Below, piece by piece: positions 1-10,725 of a stretch of DNA of 29,694 nt (positions are counted from its first letter, which is position 1; the number at the start of each line of letters is the position of its first letter). The notes under the pieces were generated by a model, which saw only the letters and a list, made by a program, of their open reading frames with translations, was not told the origin of the DNA and did not search any database. The stretch is from Synura sp. LO234KE. Lineage: Eukaryota; Sar; Synurophyceae; Synurales; Mallomonadaceae. The translations under genes and the position numbers were made by a program. The stretch covers positions 1 to 29,694 of the forward strand of contig VKHC01000014.1 of NCBI GenBank assembly GCA_015143735.1, in the 5' to 3' direction.

Positions 1-580
1 TTTATCTTTATCTGGGTTTCTTCCATGGCTTTTTGTGGTTTTTAACCACACTACATGTGGAATATTATTTTAGATTTTGATGGACGATTTTGGTGCACCG
101 ATGTGGCAGGCGGTGGACTATGGATTGACCAGCGAGGATTTTATGGGGGGGGGGGTCAAAACAAGGCGGTGGTCATGGTCGTATTAAGGAGAACTTTGAA
201 GCGGCAGGCAGGTGGACTTCACTACATGGACTGACTATAGCAGGTGGCGACACTTCTTACAGGGTACGATGAATCAGCAACTGCTGTTTTTGCCGAAAAT
301 CCATTAGTTATTTATTACTAAGTGGTAAATATGAAAGACAAATACGAACTAGCTGGAGTATGAACTACGACGCCACGAAGTCCTAGATAATTCACAATTT
401 ACAGTTAACACCTTACGAAAAAAGTGAAGTTTTAATTCAGTCTTCGCAACAACAACAAAACATGCGCGCCGCTAAAGTTATAGAGAGGAATCGTTTCATC
501 CATATACTTAGAACTAAAAATAGCTCAATCGCTACAAGAAATTGTGCTAAGCTTGAAGGTAGGTAGGTACTGCTATGAGT
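1..580. other. 5' flank, no gene recognised
   Basis: No reading frame of note and no recognised domain was found on either strand. The stretch contains a run of ten G near 146-156 and a GGTGCACC palindrome at about 92-99 that recurs elsewhere in the window. It lies downstream of the cyclin gene on the minus strand and probably holds its 3' UTR and polyadenylation region. Confidence 0.4.
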
Positions 581-2323
581 TCATAACGACTCCGAGTCGG
601 TTACGAGATCATTGGCGCTTCCGTTGTCGTCCTCATCCTCTTTGACGGCCAGTTTGGGTCGAACTGCGCGGATGATTGCGTTCTCCGTCTGAACCTGAGA
701 AGTGTCGCTCCTCATATCTTTCTCCCCTGTAACTGCGCTGGTACTGCCGGCAGAACCATTCACATTCAGCTGGGCGTCCGACAAAGATCTCTTCCGCGAA
801 GAATTCTCCCGGTCATCCGTATGTACATTTTCGATATGATTCAATTGTCGGGTAGAATTGGAGACTTCCGAGGTAGTATCTTCCTTCATGGGGTTGCCGG
901 GGGACAACACAAGGTCCCCACGGCCCACGGTGAACACCTTCCTGAGCCTGGCACCTCGCTGCATTAATTCCATATCGTTCTTATTGCCATTGTCGTAGGA
1001 GCTCACGATGACATCACAAATATCTGTCAATACAAAGAGTAATAAATTTAGTACGTTGGTGCGTATTGTCGACAGGATTGACGTACCTTTCAACGTGCCC
1101 GCCTTCTCTATTGGGTAGTCTATCAACTTGAAGAGGCTCTCCTCGGTGTGCCGCGTGTTCACTGCAGATGCCTTAGAGCTTCCCGCTATTCCCGCGCCGG
1201 CTCCCAGTACATCGAGATTCATCAACAACACCAGGTATACCGCAGCAATCCCTATCTCTTGAGGGGGATATTGCAGACACAGAGTCGTCCGATAGCTACA
1301 GTAATAATTCGAGCGAGCAGATAATAAGCCTGAGGGTAGTTCTTGCGTAGACTTGGTTCTTACCTATCGTTGATTAAATTCACAGCCATTTGTCCAAGCT
1401 CTCGTCGTTTATCGTCCGATATAACACCCGATAAAACGGCTACAGTGATTCGGCGGCACAGTCCGGTGTTTAAAACGAGGAGTGTGAAACGCAGCGGAAG
1501 CAGTGAAACAAGAAGCAAATATTCGAGTGAAATAAAGCGATTTACACACACTAGCTTGTCCGACGGACAGTCATCGCAAGGATGCGCCCGTGTGCGTTAA
1601 TCCAGTATTTCCGCGAATATAAACCTCAAACTCACTCTTCAAGTTCTTTATCTTCGTCATGCAGGCACTATACGGATATTGAACAGTGTACTCGAAGCGT
1701 AGGCAATGAAGTAAGATGCGCTCTGCCACGATTACTTTATCTTGCAACTCTTTGCACTCCTGTTCGAAATATTTTAAAACTGGACCGCCGAGAAACGGTT
1801 CATGGAAGACTTACGACTTCAGAACCCTTCCGTTTTTCACGGATTAGGAAACTTGACGCAACGATACTTCGTAATCTTCTCGGATTCTCTTCGACTTTCG
1901 AAGCAAGTAACAGACATGCCATTCCCACAATCTGAAATAATAAGCAAAATTAGAGGGCTTCAGCCAGTTTGAGGTCTAGTTTTCTGGTCCCTTTCTTACA
2001 TATCGGTCATGTTTCTTAAAGGAGTTAAAGGTGAAAAACCGATGAAAGAAAACACTAGCGGCCGAGATCGGAGTTCTCGCCGTAATGGTCAGAGCGCTAA
2101 GCAAATCGCTTAATTGCAAGTCGCGCAAAAATCACGTGACCATACAACCTAACCTTTTAGGAGCGTTCGCGCTTTCCACGCTTTTATGCATACCTAATTC
2201 CTCCAAAAACCATATACCCTTGCTACGATAAGAATTCTCCAACTCTTGGCTGATACCATCAGCGCGAGAGGGAGTCTGCGCGAGCTGTTCCTTAGTGAAA
2301 ATCCACGAGGTATTTTCTACCAT
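581..2323 (-). CDS. Cyclin T/K-type cyclin (P-TEFb or CDK12/13-class partner), 7 exons
   Basis: Exons on the minus strand: 2323-2154, 2096-2000, 1931-1815, 1759-1636, 1439-1364, 1295-1087 and 1023-581. All phases agree and give 411 aa. Residues 1-60 contain the cyclin T/K entry motif WIFTKEQLAQTPSR. The first cyclin box follows, with VFFHRFFTF, ACLLLASKVEENPRRL and ERILL...YPYS. The second box has NLINDSYRTTLCLQYPPQ, very close to the cyclin K/T pattern NDS..TTLCLQ. The C-terminal third is low complexity, with a basic patch (RKRSLS) and an acidic patch (KEDEDD). Family members activate CDK9- or CDK12-type kinases that phosphorylate the RNA polymerase II tail, in the nucleus. Introns are 55-68 nt except intron 4 (1635-1440, 196 nt, donor GTGAGT). 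The start ATG is chosen because it directly precedes the conserved N-terminal motif. T versus K cannot be settled by eye. Confidence 0.9.
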
Positions 2324-2443
2324 CGTTTCACTAATAGGAATGATGAACAGGAGTTCCACATATCTTATTAGGACACATTAATCTAACGAAGTACAATTAT
2401 GTTACATTGGCTCGGATAGTCCTTTCTGTCTGAAAAAGTCAAA
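2324..2443. promoter_or_regulatory. Bidirectional promoter between cyclin and DPAGT1 genes
   Basis: Only 120 bp separate the two start codons of the divergent cyclin (-) and DPAGT1 (+) genes, so both 5' UTRs and any core promoter elements must lie here or overlap the coding starts. No convincing TATA box or other named element was seen. The role is inferred from position. Confidence 0.5.
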
Positions 2444-3852
2444 ATGAAAATTTCCGATTCAGCCCTGGTGTTTTTGCCATTAATTCCTTCAGCTATTTTA
2501 TTAACATCGATCCGAAACCAGAGTTTACTCTTTAAAATAGCCATTTCCATCATTATATCGATTCTCGGATTTCTACTTACCTCGTACCTTGTCCCAGTCG
2601 TATCCCAGTATACTCTCAAAAGGGGACTCTCTGGAAAAGATTTATGCAAGAAAGGAAGTTCCTCGGAGAATACTGATATGTATATTGTACAATTATGCTT
2701 TTTGTTTGTTTAACTCTTTCAATCAGTCCAGAAGCATTGGGTATTGTTTCAGGAACTGCCTACTTAATATGTTCAATATTTTCTCAACTCTTGCTGGCGA
2801 AAACATTTGAGCAGGTATATTTCAGGTCTCAAAATGTATTGCAATGACGTCTTCTTATTTAGTTGACTGTTTATAATTCCGCTCTCTTCTCAATTTGCTT
2901 TATGATCTTTCTTGGGTTTACTGACGATAGTCTCGACCTAAAGTGGAGATACAAACTTATTCTTCCTACTATCGCTTCTCTCCCACTATTAGTTGCATAC
3001 TCTGGACCCACAGCACTCTATGTTCCGCCGCCTTTTCAACACTTTTTAATGCACGACGGAAATTTAACGATATTGGGACATATCCTAAACACTGTAGTTG
3101 TTGTGGATAAGTTGGCTGGAGGAGCGATTGTTGAACTCGGCTTTTATTTCCTTATATTCATGGGCCTCTTGGCGGTATTTTGCACCAATGCAGTGAACAT
3201 TTTAGCTGGTATCAATGGCTTAGAGTGCGGACAATCCTATATAATTGCCTGTAGTATATTATTCTTCAAGCTATACGAACTCACACAATTGCAGTATTCC
3301 AAAGTATCGCTGGAAAATATTGAATTACCAGAGAACCACCTCTTTGCTCTTTTCATGATAATGCCTTTCATCGGTACAACCTTAGGATTACTGAGGTACA
3401 ATTGGTTTCCGGCACAAGTCTTTGTTGGAGATACGTTTTGTTACTTCGCAGGTATGACATTCGCAGTTGTCGGTATACACGGCCATTTCAGCAAAACGCT
3501 GCTTCTCCTATTTCTTCCACAAGTCATAAACTTCCTCTATTCCTTACCGCAATTATTTAAAATCATTCCATGTCCAAGACACAGACTCCCTCGGGTAGAT
3601 CCAACAACACAATTACTACATTACTCTAGATTTCCTTGCGCGAAGGAAGAGCACCGGTGGTTTAAAGTTCGACCTGGTGATGAGGAGTGTCCCAACTATA
3701 CTCTGATATGCGTGGTGCTGCGAGTCCTGGGTCCGATGAAGGAGCGGTCCCTGTGCTTAGCTTTGCTTATTATTCAAACGTCGTGCACAATCTTCGCGTT
3801 TTTTATTCGTTATGTATGGTTGGACATGGACTGGACCACTTCAGTGAATTAA
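2444..3852 (+). CDS. ALG7: UDP-GlcNAc:dolichyl-phosphate GlcNAc-1-phosphotransferase (DPAGT1/Alg7)
   Basis: Three exons, 2444-2679, 2727-2814 and 2863-3852, separated by introns of 47 and 48 nt, give 437 aa. This multi-pass ER membrane enzyme transfers GlcNAc-1-phosphate from UDP-GlcNAc to dolichyl phosphate, the first step of N-glycan assembly and the tunicamycin target. Diagnostic motifs are in order: [13 protein letters not shown] (the DD pair near residues 129-130), [49 protein letters not shown] and CPRHRLPR. Exon 2 carries the family's PEA.GIVSG stretch. The usual length is about 400-450 aa, so the protein looks complete. Both introns fall in the N-terminal quarter. The donor at 2680 (GTATAT) was preferred because it keeps phase 2 and gives a [11 protein letters not shown] junction. 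Confidence 0.96.
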
Positions 3853-4532
3853 ACATCTTATTTTCTCTGCAGTCTTAATTGTTTGACACTTGAAACAACC
3901 GAAAATGATCGGCTGATAAAGCAAGGCGCTCACCAGATAAAATGCTCTTGTAGTAAAAAGCTGTACTAATAGAGAGACCTAAGAAAGACAATAGAAAAGC
4001 AATAATACATTAAATATTTAAAGTTGCTATGTGAACAAAATTACTGCTGCGTTGATTGTTGTTTGCAACACGGTTCTTCGGCGGAACGATCAACCGCGGT
4101 ACGCGGCGCCGCTGTAGACATCGCTATTGTGGCTTACTGCGCATCGCGGTACCACTATAGCGGTTCGACTGTATTTTGAGTTACCGCTATCATAGTAACA
4201 GCGTGGTATAGAAATGTGATGCAATTCCTCTTGTACGTATTGTTCGGAATAAGTTGAATCCTTCTTACTTTTGTTCACAAATACAATTAGTAATATAAAG
4301 CACTCTCCGATCATTCCCAATAATAGCAGTTCAGAAGTACAGGAGACTAATATACAAAGCAATAATGTATTCTTAATTAATTTAAGTATGAATGAACCCC
4401 CTGCACCTCCTCCAAAACAGTCTAGAAGAAAGAGAATTTGGAATGTAAGAAGGGAGAGTGTTGAGTAAAAGGAGATAATGAATGTGAGGAAATCTTCCAG
4501 ACTTGATGTGGAAGCTGATGAAAAGAAAAGAA
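3853..4532. other. Intergenic DNA with GC-rich palindromic cluster (4085-4200)
   Basis: No gene recognised. The stretch 4085-4200 is dense in short palindromes, including GCGGCGCCGC at 4103-4112, and in CTATAGCGG-type words that recur at 5371-5455 and 7009-7093. A short proline- and lysine-containing frame around 4388-4468 has no recognised family. The stretch ends in an AAAAG repeat (about 4521-4540) at the left edge of the tandem duplication. Confidence 0.4.
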
Positions 4533-6172
4533 AAGAAAAGTGAATAAAAGAAAAGAAGAGCAAAGTCCAAAGTCGTAAAGAAAACGATGAGGAAGCAGTC
4601 TGTCCTCATTCTTTTGATAAATATGACGATGGCACTACCTACTCTTTACGTGGATTGATTCATCACCAGCACTCAGGACTTTGCGTGAAAAATGAATCTG
4701 ATTCGTCGGCAGGTAGTAAATAACTTGTTACTAATGAATTGGTAGTCACGTCCAACCGAACTAAACATTTGTTCGATAATTTTGAGACACGCCAAGCCTT
4801 CAACCAATTAGAGGAAAAATTAAACATTGACCGGCAATTTGACATTGTTAATGATGATGATGTGAATATGGAATCAAAACAATTTCAACGTCGCTTGATT
4901 CTATCAAATATGAAGCAAGTGTAGATGCAGTTGCGGAAAATCTAAACATGGAAATTATGGAGTACGAATAACGCTATTAATACATTAAGTTAGAGAACAG
5001 GAAGTTTTACTTGAAATTGTTCCACAAGACTTCGTGGTAGGTTCGTGGTATCGGTTTCTATGCATACGTCGGGACAAGGAGGCGATACTAATGGTGGGGC
5101 CGTTTCTGGGGAAGAGTTGAATTGCGGCTTGGGCGCAGCCAAGGGAGATTTTAATGACGTCATGGCCGAGATGAAGGCGATGGCGTAGTGGTCCGGAGCC
5201 CTTGGCCTCCTACCGCCAAGTTCTAAAGGGCAGCTGACGATCGTGACTTCTTCCTCTAAGTATTGGAAACAACGGAATAACTATACCAACATGTTTCTAA
5301 TGACTGTAACACTCTTGCGCTTTTTACAGTTGTCAACTCCCGCCACCGTATTGCGGAACTACTATACCCACCGCTATAGCGGAACCACTGTAGTCATCGA
5401 TATAGCGGCACCGCGGTAGTACGAACGTACATCCGCTATAGCAGCCGCTATAGCGAATGGTGAATTGTAACACCGATGTTCGAATATATTTGATGAGAAG
5501 ATTACCTGGATTTGCAACACCTACAAGTTTAGATTTAATCTTTTTCCTCGTCGTGGTCGTGGTCTATATATATACATGGTCACCACACAAATTCTAAAGT
5601 CAATTCATATTAATCTGCTGCCACGAAAATAAAAATTACAAGTTTTATCTACGTATGGATTGTCTAAGAAACTGTTTTTTGGTGCACCAATTAAATCCCA
5701 ACAAGCTGTTTCCAAAAATCTTGTAGTTGTAGTCAACAATTGAAAGAGGGGCAGAAAATTGAGAAATTCACAGATGAGTACGCTCACCTAAGAAAACACT
5801 CTATGAACCCGATGGCGAGCGTGCCAATGGTGACCAAATAGGGAGCTCCAGGTCTCTCACGGGAATGCAATGACGTCCCCAACTAACGAAATCGATTCTC
5901 TACCCAATGCTTACAGGCACATACATAAATATTTTTGACATGAACTAGCCTCTCGACGAATACCTTCTATTGTGGTGGCCGGCTGCAAGGAATTACTTTT
6001 GTTTTTCGGGTTAAGCCCTTTTTACAAGGAATGATCGCATGTTTCCACCAACAAGTGTTCAGATACTCCATAAATTCAATTGAGCTTTGAGTTGGATGGC
6101 GGTTGGCCTCGTCTCTCTGATTCAATTCAATCGCTGGACTTGCCAATGGGCACGTGGGGGACTCTTAATCAA
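4533..6172. repeat. Tandem duplication, copy 1 (unit 1,638 bp)
   Basis: The sequence from 4533 repeats at an exact offset of 1,638 bp from 6171. Within the unit there are only small frames of about 60 codons (for example 4739-4924 on plus and 5605-5787 on minus) with no recognised domain, plus the palindrome cluster at 5371-5455. The two copies read as identical by eye except for three substitutions near the right end (6121, 6129 and 6130 against 7759, 7767 and 7768). The unit has no obvious terminal inverted repeat or target-site duplication, so it looks like a segmental tandem duplication rather than two insertions. Confidence 0.9.
5371..5455. repeat. Palindrome cluster (CCGCTATAGCGG)
   Basis: A perfect 12-bp palindrome CCGCTATAGCGG lies at 5371-5382. 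It is followed by TATAGCGG, ACCGCGGT (5410-5417), GTACG-AA-CGTAC (5419-5430) and two CCGCTATAGC words within 75 bp. The same block is present in the second duplicate copy, shifted by 1,638 bp, and related words occur at 4085-4200. It may be the eroded end of a foldback or MITE-like element. Confidence 0.6.
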
Positions 6173-7810
6173 GAAAAGTGAATAAAAGAAAAGAAGAGCA
6201 AAGTCCAAAGTCGTAAAGAAAACGATGAGGAAGCAGTCTGTCCTCATTCTTTTGATAAATATGACGATGGCACTACCTACTCTTTACGTGGATTGATTCA
6301 TCACCAGCACTCAGGACTTTGCGTGAAAAATGAATCTGATTCGTCGGCAGGTAGTAAATAACTTGTTACTAATGAATTGGTAGTCACGTCCAACCGAACT
6401 AAACATTTGTTCGATAATTTTGAGACACGCCAAGCCTTCAACCAATTAGAGGAAAAATTAAACATTGACCGGCAATTTGACATTGTTAATGATGATGATG
6501 TGAATATGGAATCAAAACAATTTCAACGTCGCTTGATTCTATCAAATATGAAGCAAGTGTAGATGCAGTTGCGGAAAATCTAAACATGGAAATTATGGAG
6601 TACGAATAACGCTATTAATACATTAAGTTAGAGAACAGGAAGTTTTACTTGAAATTGTTCCACAAGACTTCGTGGTAGGTTCGTGGTATCGGTTTCTATG
6701 CATACGTCGGGACAAGGAGGCGATACTAATGGTGGGGCCGTTTCTGGGGAAGAGTTGAATTGCGGCTTGGGCGCAGCCAAGGGAGATTTTAATGACGTCA
6801 TGGCCGAGATGAAGGCGATGGCGTAGTGGTCCGGAGCCCTTGGCCTCCTACCGCCAAGTTCTAAAGGGCAGCTGACGATCGTGACTTCTTCCTCTAAGTA
6901 TTGGAAACAACGGAATAACTATACCAACATGTTTCTAATGACTGTAACACTCTTGCGCTTTTTACAGTTGTCAACTCCCGCCACCGTATTGCGGAACTAC
7001 TATACCCACCGCTATAGCGGAACCACTGTAGTCATCGATATAGCGGCACCGCGGTAGTACGAACGTACATCCGCTATAGCAGCCGCTATAGCGAATGGTG
7101 AATTGTAACACCGATGTTCGAATATATTTGATGAGAAGATTACCTGGATTTGCAACACCTACAAGTTTAGATTTAATCTTTTTCCTCGTCGTGGTCGTGG
7201 TCTATATATATACATGGTCACCACACAAATTCTAAAGTCAATTCATATTAATCTGCTGCCACGAAAATAAAAATTACAAGTTTTATCTACGTATGGATTG
7301 TCTAAGAAACTGTTTTTTGGTGCACCAATTAAATCCCAACAAGCTGTTTCCAAAAATCTTGTAGTTGTAGTCAACAATTGAAAGAGGGGCAGAAAATTGA
7401 GAAATTCACAGATGAGTACGCTCACCTAAGAAAACACTCTATGAACCCGATGGCGAGCGTGCCAATGGTGACCAAATAGGGAGCTCCAGGTCTCTCACGG
7501 GAATGCAATGACGTCCCCAACTAACGAAATCGATTCTCTACCCAATGCTTACAGGCACATACATAAATATTTTTGACATGAACTAGCCTCTCGACGAATA
7601 CCTTCTATTGTGGTGGCCGGCTGCAAGGAATTACTTTTGTTTTTCGGGTTAAGCCCTTTTTACAAGGAATGATCGCATGTTTCCACCAACAAGTGTTCAG
7701 ATACTCCATAAATTCAATTGAGCTTTGAGTTGGATGGCGGTTGGCCTCGTCTCTCTGACTCAATTCGGTCGCTGGACTTGCCAATGGGCACGTGGGGGAC
7801 TCTTAATCAA
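6171..7810. repeat. Tandem duplication, copy 2 (unit 1,638 bp)
   Basis: Second copy of the unit beginning at 4533, joined head to tail with no spacer; the two copies share an AA at the junction. It contains the same small frames (6377-6562 plus, 7243-7425 minus) and the same palindrome cluster (7009-7093). The three differences from copy 1 are clustered within ten bases at 7759-7768, while the rest looks identical. Near-identity implies a very recent event or an assembly duplication. Confidence 0.9.
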
Positions 7811-8190
7811 CAACTTCTTGCTCCAACGAGTGGGATATAGTGTATTCCTAGTTGCGTTCTAGTTTCTCACTCTGCTCTTGCTGTTCTTCTCACGACTACC
7901 ACTGCCTACTACTAATTAGTAATTCAGAAGATGAAGATTTTCGGCACCTCGTGTCTCGGTTGAAGTAACTGTTACTCGTAAATCCTCGTCATCATCCTCC
8001 AAAACATGGTCCGTAACATGGTCATGACCTGAAAATATATCGGGTTTCAAATTGTTATTGCAGCCCTGACTATTCGTGGGAGTGGATGATGCGTCGCGAT
8101 AAACTTCACCCAATATTGATATGGAGGAGTGTGCCAAACCAGAATTTGTATTAGTAATTTTAGGCGAGGGAATAACATAATTTAAAGATT
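7811..8190 (-). other. Unrecognised 91-codon open frame without ATG (8191-7916)
   Basis: On the minus strand a frame stays open from just after an in-frame TAA at 8194-8192 down to a stop at 7916. It encodes a polar protein with an acidic run (LEDDDEDLR) and no methionine. It could be a terminal exon, since AACTAAG precedes the open stretch, or a decayed mobile-element fragment. No family is recognised. The sequence from 7811 to 7915 shows nothing else. Confidence 0.25.
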
Positions 8191-8194
8191 CTTA

Positions 8195-8775
8195 GTTATC
8201 AACATCACCAATAACCTCCTGTTTCTAGCTTAATTAACTTTATACTTTTAGCGAGCAGAACAACTGATCAAAACGTGCAATCTTTCTTTGTAAAAAACGT
8301 CTAAATCGAAAAACAAAATGTTTTCTTACAGGTGGTCACTAACTGTCAGAGGCTCTCTAAAGAAGTTTTCGCCTTTTGTATTATTGTGATACAGATATAT
8401 ATGAGAACTAGATAATTTTCAAATGTCAACCAGAATAATCATTATCATTTATCTACAAATAGATTTTTCACAGTTAGATATTGGTGCACCACTGATGAGA
8501 AGGGGACGCACCGATGAGAAGGGGACGCGCGCTAATCCCAACGATGTAAAGTCCAGCGTCAAAGATCATCGTGTTTTGCTAAGGACTTTAATTCTTTTGA
8601 CCCCTAATTTACTCGGTCACCAGCTGTAGTCAGTCCGTCCAAATCCTAATCGACGATTATAGTAAGGGATTTAGACTAAAGCATAAGCGCACAAAACGCA
8701 CAAAACTTAGCATTTGATAATCACACCGTTTATACCCCGACTTTATACTATCATTATGCTCCGCATTATACCCGA
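8195..8775. other. AT-rich intergenic DNA with small direct repeat
   Basis: No gene recognised. At about 8494-8527 the word GATGAGAAGGGGACGC occurs twice in immediate succession, and TTGGTGCACC occurs at 8481-8490. A short open frame at 8423-8629 has no recognisable protein features. Confidence 0.35.
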
Positions 8776-8960
8776 AAAGTCAAGGTAAACCTTATGGATG
8801 ACCATGGGTTATCCATAAGCGTGGAACCGACTTATCCACGCCGTATAATACCAGTAATTATACTTGTTAGTATAACGCGGTGAATATCCATGTAGGATAT
8901 CCACGGACTAATCTAAGGTAACCGTGGTTATCCATAGGGATATCCACGGATCATTCTAAG
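8776..8960. repeat. Array of perfect or near-perfect hairpins
   Basis: Four successive inverted repeats lie within about 160 bp. CTTATGGAT (8791-8799) pairs with ATCCATAAG (8811-8819). CGTGGA (8820-8825) pairs with TCCACG (8835-8840). GTATAAT (8843-8849) pairs with ATTATAC (8857-8863). CCGTGGTTATCC (8922-8933) pairs with GGATATCCACGG (8938-8949) with one mismatch. GGATATCC palindromes and TTATCCAT words recur between them. No coding frame crosses the array. The pattern resembles mobile palindromic elements or a cruciform-prone regulatory region; the function is unknown. Confidence 0.75.
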
Positions 8961-9419
8961 CTATTCATGGTAATCCATAATCACAGCAGATCACAGAGCA
9001 AACGCGGCATGCAACAATATAGAAATGTTAAAAGAAATATTTAAAACTTAACCTAACACATGGCTTATATATACAAATCAATCCAATATCTTTATCGTGA
9101 ATAGCGGTAGGATAATATCGCCCCTAGTGTCTAGAAACGAACAAGTATTAGCAGTCAGCTATATATATTGTGGTCTGCACCTGCTAAATATACGTAGCAG
9201 ATCAAATATGCTAAACGGTGATTTAGCCGCACATCTAGCTATTTCAATGGTTCTGCGTCAAACTGATATTACAAACTGCTATTCATATATTGTTAGAATG
9301 ACCGTGAGGATGACACCAAATCCAGAAAAGCGAGCATCACTTTAAAGTCAATTTATCCATTTACATGGCATTCACACGATGCAATATCTCATCAAGTATA
9401 GCTTCCCGGATATTCATAC
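8961..9419. other. Intergenic DNA, possible short frame only
   Basis: Nothing recognised. An open frame beginning with GTG at 9097 runs to 9345 on the plus strand (82 codons) but has no family resemblance and no clear start. Confidence 0.3.
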
Positions 9420-10290
9420 TACATAGCCGCTCAGGACCGCGCAGGAACGCCGCTGTCCCCCACCCGTGTGAAGAACCCGACAGCTTTGACGACGACTTCG
9501 TCCACGGCCCGAATCTAGCCCCAGCTGGCCCTGCCATATTCAGCACACTCTGCTGGCAAAACGTCATTCGAGCTCCCCGGCCCCAGCGGACCCAGGAGGG
9601 CACCTCCAGGCGAGGACCAGGTAGACCGACCCAGCAACAGACGGAGGGACCGCGACTTAAGGGAGGAAGTCAACACGCAGCGCAGGTTTAGGAAGGGACG
9701 GCGACTCCACGCGGCCATGCTTGCCAGGCGGAACAACGGGGGGCACATGAGAAGCATCAACGTGCGCCGGGAACGCTACCGAAATAGCATGGGAGACTGT
9801 GGACGCCTTCGTGAGGAGAGCTGGGGCGGGAGATCGAATGCCAATAGAAACGGGAGGGCCAGACCGATCCGGCAACAGGCGAAGAGAGATCGACTCTAGC
9901 GACGAGGCGGCCCACGGGGACCCGCTGGGAACCCGAAAGAGTCCCTCTTTAGGCAGGTTCCCCGCGAACATGATAGGGCATCACAGAATCGTCGGCCCAG
10001 AGCCACGGCACTGACCACCATGGCCCAGGGGCGTCAACGTGGTCCACAAATACCACAATCGCGTGCCCAGGCCCCCAACCAGCATCGGGCTCGAGAGCGA
10101 CAGCGACCACACGCATCCATGCTTGCCCGGCGGAACGGGGAGCACATGACGAGCATCAATGCACTTCGGGAACGGGACCAATTCAGCTGGGGAGAAGGTG
10201 GAGGTCCGCGTGAGGCGAGCTGGAGGGGGCGAAGAACGACAATTTGTAGAAGTAGTGGTTTAGACTCAAGGGGCATGGGTCGGTGACGGG
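9420..10290 (+). repeat. GC-rich block with diverged direct repeats, possible decayed repeated element
   Basis: GC content rises sharply from about 9420 to 10280 compared with both flanks. The stretch 9716-9785 (CCATGCTTGCC..GGCGGAAC, then CACATGA.AGCATCAA) is repeated about 401 bp later at 10117-10185. In the plus-strand frame both copies read MLARRN..HM.SIN..RER...S and continue with RE.SW.GR, so similarity persists at the protein level. A related arginine- and glutamine-rich stretch occurs at 9611-9660 and 9850-9899. Frames are interrupted by stops. This looks like the remains of a repetitive coding element or a low-complexity protein gene; no reverse transcriptase, transposase or other domain was recognised. 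Confidence 0.5.
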
Positions 10291-10725
10291 AGGATTTCTC
10301 CAGCACACAGTAGTTAGGTAATTACAGTCCGATTGCCCATACCCCTAGGTGGATGTGTAATTAACTAGTATCGTGACGATTCTTCTTGGATTTCCGGCAC
10401 ATCTCTCGTCCCCCCAATATCCTCTTTTCAACGAATTATTTTCCAGCTATGAAGTTCAAATCTCTAACCAATACTAGCACTAAGATCCATGCAATTCTGC
10501 CCTCGTCTATGACAGGCACCCGGCCCTTATTCCATCAATCCAATAACAGTCAAAAATGGTGGTATTTATGATATCTATTACAGGCAGTGCGACGACGCCA
10601 CATCGTCAGCAGACAGCATCATCTAGGTGCAAAGTTACGGCTAAATACCTACGACAATCAAGATTGCGAACACGACAGACAGTGTACACTCGCAATGGAC
10701 ATGGACTGAACTGTGTGATCTTGTA
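10291..10725. other. Intergenic DNA, no gene recognised
   Basis: Short frames are present on the plus strand but carry no recognisable domain. The right part is downstream of the U-box gene on the minus strand and should contain its 3' UTR. Confidence 0.35.

Noticed and set aside
1360-1551. 63-codon minus-strand frame treated as a separate gene
   Set aside because: Its 3' part is exon 5 of the cyclin and its 5' part is intron 4; it has no own start (TTG/GTG only).
1582-1935. 117-codon plus-strand ATG frame
   Set aside because: It is antisense to cyclin exons 3 and 4, whose translation matches cyclin boxes.
4739-7425. Pairs of 60-61-codon frames in the tandem duplication as genes
   Set aside because: No domain, no conserved start context; they are identical only because the DNA is duplicated.
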